A stretch of DNA of 64,000 nucleotides from Lachnoclostridium sp. UBA5725 (GCA_002419585.1 DIGJ01000013.1:124001-188000); one strand, 5' to 3'. Counted from the first letter of the stretch, positions 16,980-26,236 are shown. A program made the numbers and translations. Notes: a model not told the origin generated them from the sequence alone.

Positions 16980-18056
16980 CTACTGTTTTTGGCTAAATTG
17001 ACATGAAATTTTTAAAATTTCTTCCTGACTTTCCATAAATGCATCCACAATTTCCGGATCAAAATGCTTTCCACTTTCCTCCTGAATCAACTGTAAAGAA
17101 TACGCATGATCAAAAGCTGGTTTATAGACCCGCTTGCTTGATAACGCATCATAAACATCCACTATTGCCATGAGACGTCCCGCGAGTGGAATATCTTTTC
17201 CTTTCAATCCAGCTGGATATCCCGTTCCGTCATACCGTTCATGATGCGTCGCTACAATGGTTATGGCTGTCTCGATAAAATACGGCATATCACCGTTTTG
17301 TAGGTCAATCTTCAATGCCTCTACCCCGAAATCTGTATGTTTTTTCATGATTTCAAATTCATCGTTGTCCAGTTTGCCTGGCTTTAAAAGAATCCTGTCC
17401 GGTATACCAACCTTGCCGATATCATGCAGCGGCGCAGTGTTGAATAGTTCAAATATGTAATCATCGGTCAGTACCTGTGCATAAGACTCCTTTTTTCTTA
17501 GAGTCTCACAAAGAGCCTTTATCATCCACTGTGTCCGCTTGGTATGATTACTGGACTCAATGTCGCGGATTTCCAATAATCCAATGAGCGCATGTATGGT
17601 CACATCACGGGTGATGACCACTTCACGCGTCCTGTTCTTTACGGTTTCTTCCAACATTCGATTGTGCATTTCGATGGCTCGACGTGCACTACGTAGGTTC
17701 AAGTGTACTTCAATTCGTTTTCTCAAGGATTTTATATTTAATGGTTTTCGGATATAGTCGACAGCCCCCATATCCAGACCTTTGATTTCATTTTCGGTCT
17801 CATCATAATTCGTCAGGATAATAACTGCTATATTTCGATATTTCTGGTCAATCTTTAGTGCTTCTAGTAATTCAAACCCGTTCATCCTTGGCATATTTAA
17901 ATCTAAGATAATCAAATCAAAATCTTGATCTACTTCCAAACATGCCATTGCCTCCAAACCATCATAAGCATAGACCAGGTCACAGTCATTCAATATGTTG
18001 CCAATAATCATACTGTCAGTTTTTGAATCGTCCACTACTAAAATCTTAGCATGCAT
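16980..18056 (-). CDS. Response regulator with HD-GYP domain, c-di-GMP phosphodiesterase
   Basis: 358 aa. The receiver domain (1-120) has LVVDD, phosphoacceptor Asp52 in LILDLNMPRMNG, and a YIRKPLN lysine. A coiled linker (about 120-148) leads to the HD-GYP domain with HDIGKVGIPD (211-220) and HHERYDGTGYPAGLKG (271-286), both intact. The domain hydrolyses c-di-GMP. The stop (16980) directly precedes the kinase ribosome site, and the start overlaps the stop of the solute-binding gene by one base, so all three are one operon. Confidence 0.93.
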   Translation of the reverse strand: MHAKILVVDDSKTDSMIIGNILNDCDLVYAYDGLEAMACLEVDQDFDLIILDLNMPRMNGFELLEALKIDQKYRNIAVIILTNYDETENEIKGLDMGAVDYIRKPLNIKSLRKRIEVHLNLRSARRAIEMHNRMLEETVKNRTREVVITRDVTIHALIGLLEIRDIESSNHTKRTQWMIKALCETLRKKESYAQVLTDDYIFELFNTAPLHDIGKVGIPDRILLKPGKLDNDEFEIMKKHTDFGVEALKIDLQNGDMPYFIETAITIVATHHERYDGTGYPAGLKGKDIPLAGRLMAIVDVYDALSSKRVYKPAFDHAYSLQLIQEESGKHFDPEIVDAFMESQEEILKISCQFSQKQ

Positions 18057-19387
18057 TACAATCCCTCCTTATCATCTGTAAGTATCTTATTGCCCTCGTC
18101 TTCCATCTCATTTAGAAAATCTTCTATTGATAATTCGCCCATCATGACTTTGTGCAATCCAGGTGCATAGTATTTGTCCTTTATTTTTTGCCACAAAGGA
18201 ACCGGCACATCGATGCTTGGCTGGTTAAATTCCTTCAGAAAGACTAAAAACTCCGGATATGCTTCGAACACTCGGTTATCTTCCATATCTTTACGAACCG
18301 GCAATCGAAATGGATAATAAGCATCATGCTCAGGACTGTATTCCCCATCCATGATCATTTCCTGTGCCGGCCCCGAAATCAGGTACCGCATAAAATCAAT
18401 TGCAGCCGATCTCTCCTGATGACTCAACTTTGTTCTCATCGTAAGCATCATTGGTCCAATTTCAGCGTAAAGGGAAAGATTTTGCAGTGGTATGACACCA
18501 ACCTCAAACGGATTTCCAATCTTCCAAATATCGGTTATGCCCCATGGTCCTTGAATTTCGAATGCAATCTTCCCTTCTCTGAAATAATTCATGACCTCAA
18601 CGCCCGTATCTGTCCTCCAGGTATCTTGCGCATGAGCACCGAGGTCATTTTTGTAGAATTCGATGGCCTTCTTTGCCTGCGGTGAATTGATCATTACCTT
18701 ACTGCCGTCCTCATTGACCAACTTTCCAGAAAATCCGTAGACGAACTGATTGACCATCCAAGACACATCATTTTGATCCGCACCTACAAGTCCAATTCCC
18801 TTCGCATCGGTCTTTGCTTCAATCGTTTCACAAGCAGCAACAAGCTTGTCCAGGTTATCGATCTTAGTTGGATCAATCCCTGCTTTATCCAGCAGGTTTT
18901 TGTTATAAATGAGCCCCATCGAATGACCAAGCCATGGAATGCCATATACCTTGTCCTCTACAACTCCCAACTGCCACATTTTTTCATAAAACAATGGTTC
19001 TTCGTCCACAAAGTCAGCCGTCAAATCTTCAAGCTTTTTTTTATAACCAAGATATTGTGTAAACCGATAAGGTAACATATAAATATCTGCTGAATCCTTG
19101 CTTTCTAAAAGGCTTTCTATGGTATCCAGATCCTCATCTCCGTCCATCATCTGGATTTCATAGGCACTATTGCCAGTTTGGTTGTATGTATTCACAATTT
19201 TTTTTATTGCTTCGCCACGTCCGGAATACGTTTTCCAGGTAATGCGAAACGTTAGTACTTCCCTGCTCACCGGTCCTGATGATGGACTTTCTGTTGGTTT
19301 TGGATTTGCTGCTTGTTTTTGCCCATTACATCCTGTACATAATAAAATCAACGCCATCGTAATCATAAACTGCCATTTAGATCTCAT
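18056..19387 (-). CDS. Extracellular solute-binding lipoprotein (family 1)
   Basis: 443 aa. Signal sequence and lipobox end in LLCTGC (Cys about 20), followed by a Pro/Ser-rich linker. The body shows the sugar-type SBP_bac_1 pattern (WKTYSGRGEAIKKIVNTYNQ; YGIPWLGHSMGLIYNKNLLD; GKIAFEIQGPWGI). ABC permease and ATPase genes are absent. Instead it heads an operon with a c-di-GMP phosphodiesterase and a sensor kinase, so it more likely presents a ligand to the kinase than feeds a transporter (inference). Confidence 0.88.
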   Translation of the reverse strand: MRSKWQFMITMALILLCTGCNGQKQAANPKPTESPSSGPVSREVLTFRITWKTYSGRGEAIKKIVNTYNQTGNSAYEIQMMDGDEDLDTIESLLESKDSADIYMLPYRFTQYLGYKKKLEDLTADFVDEEPLFYEKMWQLGVVEDKVYGIPWLGHSMGLIYNKNLLDKAGIDPTKIDNLDKLVAACETIEAKTDAKGIGLVGADQNDVSWMVNQFVYGFSGKLVNEDGSKVMINSPQAKKAIEFYKNDLGAHAQDTWRTDTGVEVMNYFREGKIAFEIQGPWGITDIWKIGNPFEVGVIPLQNLSLYAEIGPMMLTMRTKLSHQERSAAIDFMRYLISGPAQEMIMDGEYSPEHDAYYPFRLPVRKDMEDNRVFEAYPEFLVFLKEFNQPSIDVPVPLWQKIKDKYYAPGLHKVMMGELSIEDFLNEMEDEGNKILTDDKEGL

Positions 19388-19464
19388 ACACTACATCCCC
19401 CTTATCGATTCTCAATCTTTTCAACGGTCTGCAAATGATTTCTTAAATATAGCTCTCTATCTTA

Positions 19465-19493
19465 ATTATACGCTTAGTTGAACTATTCATCAA
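19465..19493 (-). promoter_or_regulatory. Promoter of the SBP / REC-HD-GYP / hybrid kinase operon
   Basis: On the minus strand TTGATG (19493-19488), a 17-base spacer and TATAAT (19470-19465). It lies 78 bases before the solute-binding protein start, which has its own AAGGGGG site. No operator-like repeat was noticed. Confidence 0.65.
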
Positions 19494-19589
19494 TTTACTT
19501 TTTGTAAGATTATCCAATGTTTAATTCTACAATACTCATGGCTGAAAGTATAAATGCTATAAGCACAAATACGGCCATTATAAGACATA

Positions 19590-20087
19590 TCACACTAATT
19601 TGCGCCATACCTCTACTATTTCACTGTCTGCATGATTTTCATATGGATAATTATCTCTTAGCTTAATTTGCGTAGTAACTACAACTGAATAATTTGATAT
19701 TAGACCAAACTCATTCAAATTCCCATATTCAATGGCATTTTCAAAAGTAGCGCCACAATTGGTAATTGCACTTATGTATGTATCCATTTCAACCAAATCA
19801 TAGCCACAAAATTCAAATGCAGTGATATCTTGTACGATGTTATCGTTTACTCGTTCTACATCTGGTCTTACTATAATAAGCAAAATCTGTTCGCATTCAT
19901 GTTTGCCATTATATTTTTTTATTTCTTCCAATTCGAATAAGCCACTATCAAATGATACGATTTCTTCTGCATTTATTCTATTTTTATTATATCCTCTGAT
20001 ATCCTCGGTATTGAAGCATCTATCCGCTTTGAATAGCCTTATTTTTCTATACATTTCATAATTCTGATATTTCAATTTAATTGCCAT
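19590..20087 (-). CDS. Hypothetical protein
   Basis: 165 aa, start after AGGAGCGG. Not recognised. It is soluble, has no signal peptide, is acidic in the middle and alternates strands and helices (EQILLIIVRPDVERVNDN; FEFCGYDLVEMDTYISAI). The C-terminal half discusses no known motif, though the phrase NCGATFENAIEY could sit at a turn. It stands alone between the signalling operon and the accessory region. Codon use looks like its neighbours, so it is probably a real gene. Confidence 0.65.
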   Translation of the reverse strand: MAIKLKYQNYEMYRKIRLFKADRCFNTEDIRGYNKNRINAEEIVSFDSGLFELEEIKKYNGKHECEQILLIIVRPDVERVNDNIVQDITAFEFCGYDLVEMDTYISAITNCGATFENAIEYGNLNEFGLISNYSVVVTTQIKLRDNYPYENHADSEIVEVWRKLV

Positions 20088-20225
20088 ATTAACCGCTCCT
20101 ATTCCAAATAACCTTTCATAAATTCTTCCTGATCAAATTTATGAATAACTTTATGGCAAATGCTTATCTCACCAAATGCTCATCGTCCAAAAATATTCAT
20201 GATTCCATGTAATAGAATTAACAAG

Positions 20226-21145
20226 GCAGGACATCGCCTGTTTTTGCATTATCCTTAAAATCGTGATATGCATTCCAAGCGCCAAAATTCCCGATAGGAA
20301 TAATCTTTAAATCCAGTTAAATCTTCTTTCCCAAAATACGATGCGTCATAATCTTTTCCGTCAATTGCGATTGTATCCATTCTAGTCGGTTCAATATCTT
20401 TTGCTATCCAAGCTAAGTCCTCGGAATCAATGATGTTACCATAAGCAGTCTTTAGCTGATTTGCCATGCATGGAATATCATTTGTAAAATTCATGGCGTC
20501 AAGCCCAGTGTGCGCTCCACCATAAATCCCCATAATGCTTTCATCGCTTAAAGTATCAAATTCACGGATAAAGTTTTCTACCATTTTATTTTCGCGGTAC
20601 ACATCATCCGAATGCTTATAATAATATTTACCTTGCTTTATTACGTCCAACGCCAGTTCATACTGCGTAGAGTCTTTCTGGTTATTCTCTTCCAGATAGT
20701 TCAAATATCGCTTACCAGTCGTATCGTATTGGTGACCAACATCGGTACCGTGAAATATAGTTTCAGAACAATTACTTTTGATCTTCTTATAAAACTCCTT
20801 TGTATAAGGGTTATACGATGCCGTACCATTCCAATCCTCATAGATGGAATCAAAAATTTCATCACTATCCGACTTCATCCAAACATTTAATAACTCTGCC
20901 GTATAGTACGGTAGTTCAACAAATAAGTGTCGCATATTTTTATTTTCATAGTAATCGCACCACAGCTCATATTCTTTATCCAATATTTTTTCTACACCAT
21001 GTTCTTCTCCGTATAAATAAATCTTGCCTGTGTGTTTTACTGAGGAAACTGGCTTGTTGACCGTAGCAGAGTTATTGGAACAAGCAACCAATGCAATCAA
21101 CAAAACCATCATCAATGCAAACAAAACAAATTTTCTGTTTTTCAT
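20226..21145 (-). pseudogene. Lipoprotein related to the Tiki/ChaN/EreA group, 3' end frameshifted
   Basis: The uninterrupted frame is 20255-21145 (296 aa), start after GGGAG. Signal peptide with lipobox LVAC (Cys about 22). Motifs YGEEHGVEKI (about 45) and MGIYGGAHTGLDAM recall the GExH and GxxH motifs of the Tiki/ChaN/EreA fold (inference). Near the end the frame reads FWRLECISRF and stops. In another frame the same DNA continues plausibly as AYHDFKDNAKTGDVLP to a stop at 20226, suggesting a small indel that replaced the native C-terminus. The product may still be made. Function unknown. Confidence 0.55.
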
Positions 21146-21178
21146 ATCTTCACTCCCTTATTAAATCATTTATTTTCC

Positions 21179-21529
21179 CTATTTTCTTAATATTTTCTCC
21201 ATCGCTTTCCCTTTTGCTAGCTCATCGATTAATTTATCTAAATACCGGATCTGTCGCATCAGATCATCTTCTATTTCTTCGACTCGATAACCACAAATCA
21301 CTCCTTTTATTAGTATTGCATTCGGATGAATCATAGGTGCTTGTTGAAAGAATGTTTCCATATTCACATCATTTCGTATTTGTTGCTCTAATGATGATTC
21401 ATCATAACCGGTAAGCCAAAAAATGATTTCATCTACTTCTTTTTTTGTTCTTCCTTTTTTCTCTGCTTTATTAATATAAAGCGGATAGATATTTGAAAAA
21501 GGCATAGTAAAAATGTGTGTTCTTGGCAT
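21179..21529 (-). CDS. DUF2200 family protein
   Basis: 116 aa from ATG 21529 (MPRTHIFTMPFSNIYPLY), with AAAGGA 10 bases upstream; the frame is open to 21565. The opening, the middle GRTKKEVDEIIFWLTGYD and the later ILIKGVICGYRVEEIEDDLM match the small cytoplasmic DUF2200 family. Function is unknown; these proteins occur as single mobile-looking genes in many bacteria. Confidence 0.85.
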   Translation of the reverse strand: MPRTHIFTMPFSNIYPLYINKAEKKGRTKKEVDEIIFWLTGYDESSLEQQIRNDVNMETFFQQAPMIHPNAILIKGVICGYRVEEIEDDLMRQIRYLDKLIDELAKGKAMEKILRK

Positions 21530-21608
21530 TTTGATACGTTCCTTTCTTTTATAAAACAAATACACATTGTTTCATAATATAGGTTCTTATTCTTGTTTAT
21601 CACATATT

Positions 21609-21764
21609 CTACAATATCTTATTTACTAATTCTAGTAATTCACTTATTTTAGAAATCGTATACTGTGGGTCCATCACGTTTCCAAAGCCATATTCAGCGT
21701 AGACAAAAGGGATACTCGCTTCATCTGCTGCCTTCGCATCCAATATAACTCCTTTTTTATCCAT
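21609..21764 (-). pseudogene. C-terminal fragment of a HAD-family hydrolase, with its own ribosome site
   Basis: 51 codons from ATG 21764, with GGAGG eight bases upstream. The translation (ILDAKAADEASIPFVYAEYG, then FGNVMDPQYTISKISELLEL) matches the end of phosphoglycolate-phosphatase-like HAD enzymes (D...A..A.IP.I...YGFG). The nucleophile and Lys motifs are absent, so it cannot be an active hydrolase. The good ribosome site may be chance or may mean a short peptide is still made. Confidence 0.65.
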
Positions 21765-21821
21765 TATTTAACCCTCCGCTGTTTATCAATTATTCACGGA
21801 AAAATTCCAGCTTGCTGATCG

Positions 21822-22355
21822 CTACAAGAGTTTTTCATATAAGCGAAACCAATCTAAGTTATATTCACTCAAGCCTAAATCTACCGTATCAATATACTCA
21901 AAACCACATTTTTCATATAGGAAGATGGCAGGCAAATTGTTTTCATAAACATCGAGCCGAAGTGACTTCATGTTTAACTGACTACCAAAGTTTGCGGTAA
22001 AATCAAGCATTGCTTGTCCAATACCATGACCTAAATAATCCGGATGCACAACAAATGTATATATAACAAAGATTTCTTCATAATTGAGTTCTTTTCGCCA
22101 TTTAACCGGTAAATAAGCTGGTTCTGGCTCATGGCGTAATATAATTGACCCAACAATCTTACTGTCACAGACAGCTACATATAAGCAGCTTTCACTAATA
22201 CCATCGACTGCAGTTTCACGAATCGGATATACATCCTTTTTCCATCCTGGATAATTTGTTGTAGCAGATAAGTAATCATTCAAACTATTATATAGTTGCT
22301 CTAACTCATCAACATCTGCCTCTTCTCCAAGTCGCATTGTTATTTTCATTTTCAT
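21822..22355 (-). CDS. GNAT family N-acetyltransferase
   Basis: 177 aa. N-terminal substrate part, then FVVHPDYLGHGIGQAMLDFT (acetyl-CoA loop), and LRLDVYENNLPAIFLYEKCG near the end. These are complete GNAT motifs. Either of two nearby ATGs (22355 or 22349) could start it, with AAAGG upstream. Substrate unknown. One of several unrelated GNATs in this stretch. Confidence 0.9.
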   Translation of the reverse strand: MKMKITMRLGEEADVDELEQLYNSLNDYLSATTNYPGWKKDVYPIRETAVDGISESCLYVAVCDSKIVGSIILRHEPEPAYLPVKWRKELNYEEIFVIYTFVVHPDYLGHGIGQAMLDFTANFGSQLNMKSLRLDVYENNLPAIFLYEKCGFEYIDTVDLGLSEYNLDWFRLYEKLL

Positions 22356-22445
22356 ATTACCTTTCTATGTATATCTTAAATTATGATAATTTTTTTAAGA
22401 ATTCAACCAAGATCCCACGGTGGTAGAAATCAGTCTGCTAATAAA

Positions 22446-22790
22446 TCAATCTACAATAAACAGCTTAGCACCTTTTTCCGTATATGAACGATGAGGATTG
22501 ATATCTTCGGCAACCTGGTAACTCATTCCCTGCGTTAGTATGAATTTCCGACCATCCTCCAGTTCAGTTACTAATTCACCTTCCATGACTAGAAGAACAT
22601 GCCCACGCTTACACCAATGATCTGCTAAATACCCAGGTGTATATTCTACCATTCGAACCCTGATATTTCCCATTTCAAAGGTATGCCAATAGGCCTCACC
22701 GGTTATGCCAGGATGTGTTGTTGCTTTTATTGAATCCCAATCTACGCTGTTCCAATCAACTGTGCAAAATGGTACGTCTTGAATTTTCAT
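22446..22790 (-). CDS. DHCW-motif cupin protein
   Basis: 114 aa, start after GGAG. The short single-domain cupin has the characteristic YLADHWCKRGHVLLVMEGEL (about 53-72), then LTQGMSYQVAEDINPH and the terminal AKLFIVD. These match the family annotated as DHCW motif cupin fold proteins. His and Cys of the motif probably hold a metal. Catalytic role unknown. Confidence 0.88.
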   Translation of the reverse strand: MKIQDVPFCTVDWNSVDWDSIKATTHPGITGEAYWHTFEMGNIRVRMVEYTPGYLADHWCKRGHVLLVMEGELVTELEDGRKFILTQGMSYQVAEDINPHRSYTEKGAKLFIVD

Positions 22791-22827
22791 ATGATTTTCT
22801 CCTTTTGAATACTGTTTGTTTTAACGG

Positions 22828-23337
22828 TTAACCATTTTTTCCCATCTTTTCGTACGAAAGCTTATTCGGTATAATGCCAATAACAATACTATAGCTATTT
22901 GCTAATTCACTCTTATTTTCTTCAAAATCGCGTTTATGAATCGTAACTTTCTTCGCTCCAGCCATAACAAAGACTTCTTGGAATGCTTTTGTTTCCACAC
23001 CTGTTAACTCAAAGGGAATACATACAGCAACCGTTGGTTTTAAGATTTTATTCTTCATTCCTGTAAGTACAGATTGAAACATCGATTTCATTACTGCAAC
23101 GGTTTCTTCAAATTCTGCAACCACATTTCTCTTAAAAGTGGAATACACCATAATCTCGTTCATTGCTGAATTTTCCACTGCATCCATATATTTATATGCC
23201 TCTTTTCCGATAGCAATAATTTTATGCGTACGATCCGTTGCGATAATTGCATATTCAGAATATGTTTTCATCGAACTTGCACTATAACCTCTTATTTCAA
23301 CAGGAGAGAAATCTCCTTCTAATCTCGCAATACCCAT
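22828..23337 (-). CDS. MreB-like actin-fold protein, half length
   Basis: 169 aa, start after GAGGTG. It resembles the N-terminal half of MreB/Mbl: IIAIGKEAYKYMD (like A.G..A..M), then NEIMVYSTFKRNVVAEFEET and PTVAVCIPFELTGVETKAFQ followed by AGAKKVTIHKRDFE. The phosphate-binding loop DLGTAN at the N-terminus and the whole second lobe are missing. It therefore cannot be a normal filament-forming ATPase. It ends with a clean stop and has its own ribosome site, so it may be a real half-size paralogue with a binding role. Confidence 0.7.
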   Translation of the reverse strand: MGIARLEGDFSPVEIRGYSASSMKTYSEYAIIATDRTHKIIAIGKEAYKYMDAVENSAMNEIMVYSTFKRNVVAEFEETVAVMKSMFQSVLTGMKNKILKPTVAVCIPFELTGVETKAFQEVFVMAGAKKVTIHKRDFEENKSELANSYSIVIGIIPNKLSYEKMGKNG

Positions 23338-23380
23338 TTCGTTTTCACCTCACCATTTTTTTAACTATTTGTAAAAGTCG

Positions 23381-24109
23381 TTATTCGAATTTGGATTTCA
23401 ACGAAAAAATATCCCATCCCGTTCCCCTCATTAATTCATAACTTTCAAAACATAGATATACTTTTTCTTTTCCCAAATAGAATTTATAATCCTTTAGCTT
23501 ATATTTTCTAATTATGCTGTAAGCATTATTGTCAAATGATCCATTTGATTTCAGATATTCTTTCGCTGCTTTCCATATTTTCTTTTTTATTTCAGTTGGT
23601 TCTCCAGAAATAACATCCTTTAATCCTAACAGCTCTCCACTCGTAACATCAAAGGTATATCCATAATCCGTCTGATTATATACTCCACCTGCATACCAAG
23701 ACATTTTCATATGTAACCCGAAAACTTCGTTATCATTATAAGTAACTTTGCATGTGGTTTTATAGTAATACTGCTCATTTTCACTCCAGAATCCGTTATT
23801 TTCGATAGCCCCGTCTGTATACTCTTTCAACCTTTGTGCAGTTTCAGACGACATATACTCTTTACTCGCATTTTTTAAAGTATCATTAATTTTATGAATA
23901 GATTCAGAATTTCCTTCGACAATTGGATATTGAAAATACACAATACCTCTAATTTTTCCATCTGAATCTTTAATAATTTCCTTATCCTTTTGCATTGTAT
24001 ATTTCACTTCATTTGTTGATGTAATTGCACCAGCACGATTCACATCAAAAAAGAAGACGGATATTATGACTAATAAGCATGTTATGCTATTAAAAACTAT
24101 TTTTTTCAT
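23381..24109 (-). CDS. Secreted protein with DUF4163/DUF3298-like domains
   Basis: 242 aa, start after GGGGGAAT. N-terminal signal sequence to about residue 28 (cleavage near AGA). Residues about 40-130 resemble DUF4163 (VYFQYPIVEGNSESIHKIND). The C-terminal half resembles DUF3298 (YTFDVTSGELLGLKDVI; DYKFYLGKEKVYLCFESYEL), the pair also seen in anti-sigma factor RsiV. There is no cytoplasmic anti-sigma part here, so it is probably an extracellular binding protein of unknown ligand. Confidence 0.75.
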   Translation of the reverse strand: MKKIVFNSITCLLVIISVFFFDVNRAGAITSTNEVKYTMQKDKEIIKDSDGKIRGIVYFQYPIVEGNSESIHKINDTLKNASKEYMSSETAQRLKEYTDGAIENNGFWSENEQYYYKTTCKVTYNDNEVFGLHMKMSWYAGGVYNQTDYGYTFDVTSGELLGLKDVISGEPTEIKKKIWKAAKEYLKSNGSFDNNAYSIIRKYKLKDYKFYLGKEKVYLCFESYELMRGTGWDIFSLKSKFE

Positions 24110-24170
24110 GTAAAATTCCCCCTATATTTATTTCTCCGTCATTCATTCACGCGTTTCGTTCAATTGAAAT

Positions 24171-24635
24171 TTATCTGCTCCGTAGTTTTTCCAAATCTTC
24201 TACAGAAGCGCCCATCTTTGTTGCAACCTCATCCATAGTTAATCCTGTAACAAGGAAACGATTGATTACCATTTTCATAGATTCTCCAACTTCAATGATA
24301 TGTCCATCTAAATCATAAAACCGAACTACACGCTGTCCCCAGCTATGCTCTATGATATCACCCAAATATTTAATATCCGGATACTCTTTCAATTTTTTAA
24401 GAAAATCATTGAAATTTTCTTCTTCAAAGCAAAGTTCGATATTGTTCGTGTATTTTAATATTTTTTCCTTCGGAAGATTGACGAGCCAGTCAAATTCTTG
24501 TTGCAACGATAGTCCACAAGTAAACGATATGTTGATCCCATAATTCTGGTATAATTCCAGTCCAAATAAATCCTCATAAAATTTTCTTGCTAGATTAATG
24601 TCTGCCACTGATAGTACCGTACTTGTATAGTTCAT
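24171..24635 (-). CDS. VOC (glyoxalase/bleomycin-resistance) family protein
   Basis: 154 aa. TVLSVADINLARKFYEDLFG (residues 5-24) and the later QRVVRFYDLDGHIIEVGESM are the paired beta-alpha-beta-beta-beta halves of VOC proteins, with a metal-ligand Glu in IIEVGE. A C-terminal helical tail (TMDEVATKMGASVEDLEKL) extends the domain. Members bind metal and act as lyases, dioxygenases or drug-binding proteins; the role here is unknown. Confidence 0.88.
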   Translation of the reverse strand: MNYTSTVLSVADINLARKFYEDLFGLELYQNYGINISFTCGLSLQQEFDWLVNLPKEKILKYTNNIELCFEEENFNDFLKKLKEYPDIKYLGDIIEHSWGQRVVRFYDLDGHIIEVGESMKMVINRFLVTGLTMDEVATKMGASVEDLEKLRSR

Positions 24636-24689
24636 TTAATTTCTTCCCCCTTTATACCTAGAATATCTACCCTCTTACTCAGGAATTCC

Positions 24690-25730
24690 TCATTGTGCAA
24701 ACACACTACACATCCAATCAAAGAATTTTTCCTTTTCTTCGAATTGTGGATAATGTGCTGAGTTCTCGAATATTACCATTTCATGTGTAGAATTACCACT
24801 TAAACTACGAAGGTATTGTTTAGCAGCTTCTGGAGAAGTCATGCAATCGTATTTACCCATTACAAAGTAAACAGGGATAGGAAGCTCTGTTACCAGCTCA
24901 GTAATCGGTTTATCTAGAGCTTCTCGAATCAATCCTTCCTGATACTTGCCCGATGCGGTATAAAAACGAATGGTATCAAGCAGGTTGTACTCACTTCCAA
25001 AGAGGAAGCCATTCAAATAATCTGCATTCTCATCGATATTTCTCGCTGCAAATCCATATTTTCGTACATAATCCCGGGGTGCTATGATCTTACCTTGTGA
25101 TACTGAATTTTCTAACCCACTTAAATAGGTAACATCTTTGGCATTACCCTCCAGTTTTGCAGCATTGATACATTTTTGAAGAGAATCCAGCTCACTTTCA
25201 ATCGTATCTGACATCTGCCCGATTCCTACATATGCACGATACAATTCTGGCCTCTTCGCTGCAGCCAGAGTCGAGATGTAGGTCCCATAAGAATGCCCGA
25301 TTAAAATTACTTGGTCTTGATGTAAGTAATCCTCAATATATTCGGTTAGCGCAATTAAATCATCCGCATGGGTAGATGCCGTGACACCAGAATAGTCTGT
25401 ACCAAACGCATATGATTTTCCACTTCCACGTTGGTCATAATGAACAATCGTAAATTTCTTCTCAAGCAAGTCCTGATACTTCTTAACATATGGTATTTCC
25501 GAACAACATGGACCACCGTGTACAAATACGATGACTGGATTATCACGGTCGTTTCCACGTATCATTATTTGAAGATTTGCGTTATTTATCTTAACTTTCT
25601 TCATCTGACTAATACTATGTTCGCCCTTAATTTTCGATGTCCATGTAGGAAAAAATAGTCCTATCACAACGAATAATACCAAGATAATGATGAACCACTT
25701 TATTCCTTTTATTATCATCTTTTTCATCAT
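24690..25730 (-). CDS. Membrane-anchored alpha/beta hydrolase, proline-iminopeptidase type
   Basis: About 346 aa from ATG 25730, which overlaps the stop of the upstream GNAT gene; the TTG at 25742 is less likely. An N-terminal membrane helix is followed by FVHGGPCC (oxyanion loop), HYDQRGSGKS, nucleophile LIGHSYGTY (Ser about 147), Asp in MGKYDCMTSP and His in NSAHYPQFE. HGGP and DQRGSG are typical of prolyl aminopeptidases and related S33 peptidases. The enzyme is probably anchored facing outward or inward at the membrane. Substrate not determinable. Confidence 0.88.
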   Translation of the reverse strand: MMKKMIIKGIKWFIIILVLFVVIGLFFPTWTSKIKGEHSISQMKKVKINNANLQIMIRGNDRDNPVIVFVHGGPCCSEIPYVKKYQDLLEKKFTIVHYDQRGSGKSYAFGTDYSGVTASTHADDLIALTEYIEDYLHQDQVILIGHSYGTYISTLAAAKRPELYRAYVGIGQMSDTIESELDSLQKCINAAKLEGNAKDVTYLSGLENSVSQGKIIAPRDYVRKYGFAARNIDENADYLNGFLFGSEYNLLDTIRFYTASGKYQEGLIREALDKPITELVTELPIPVYFVMGKYDCMTSPEAAKQYLRSLSGNSTHEMVIFENSAHYPQFEEKEKFFDWMCSVFAQ

Positions 25731-26236
25731 ATATGTATCCAATACCGTTGTTCAACAGTTCCTTCGTCCGTAATTTCATTTTCTAAGATTCCACCATTAT
25801 TTTGAATGCTTTTTGCAGAACCAATATTATCCTTATCACATACCATTAATACTTTTTCGATTCCAAGTTTCTTACATTCTAAAAGTGCAAGAGCAATCAT
25901 TTTCGTTGCAATGCCTTTTCTTCTTTCGGAAGGTCTCACCCCATCTCCAATATGTCCACCATGCAACAGTAAGAAATCATTGAGATCGTGCCGAATATTA
26001 ACCGCTCCGACAAACATATCTCTTTCTTCATCCAAACAAAAAAATGTAGAATCTGGAACCCAACCATCTTTCGAATCTTTTACTTCCAAAGTGCTCATAT
26101 AATTCTCAAAATCACGATAATCAACTTTTCGTATTGCATAGGGAATTATTTCTTCATCCGCTTTGTACCATTCTTCCATCATATCATTTAAATGATGACT
26201 GTATTTTTCCGTAAGCTTCACCAATCTTAATTTCAT
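25727..26236 (-). CDS. GNAT family N-acetyltransferase
   Basis: 169 aa from ATG 26236 (MKLRLVKL), with GGGAG eight bases upstream; the frame is open to 26251. Motifs: GDGVRPSERRKGIATKMIAL (acetyl-CoA loop) and KVLMVCDKDNIGSAKSIQNN. Its stop overlaps the start of the alpha/beta hydrolase, so they are coupled. Similar to the uncharacterised YkkB/YhbS-type acetyltransferases of Firmicutes. Confidence 0.88.
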   Translation of the reverse strand: MKLRLVKLTEKYSHHLNDMMEEWYKADEEIIPYAIRKVDYRDFENYMSTLEVKDSKDGWVPDSTFFCLDEERDMFVGAVNIRHDLNDFLLLHGGHIGDGVRPSERRKGIATKMIALALLECKKLGIEKVLMVCDKDNIGSAKSIQNNGGILENEITDEGTVEQRYWIHI

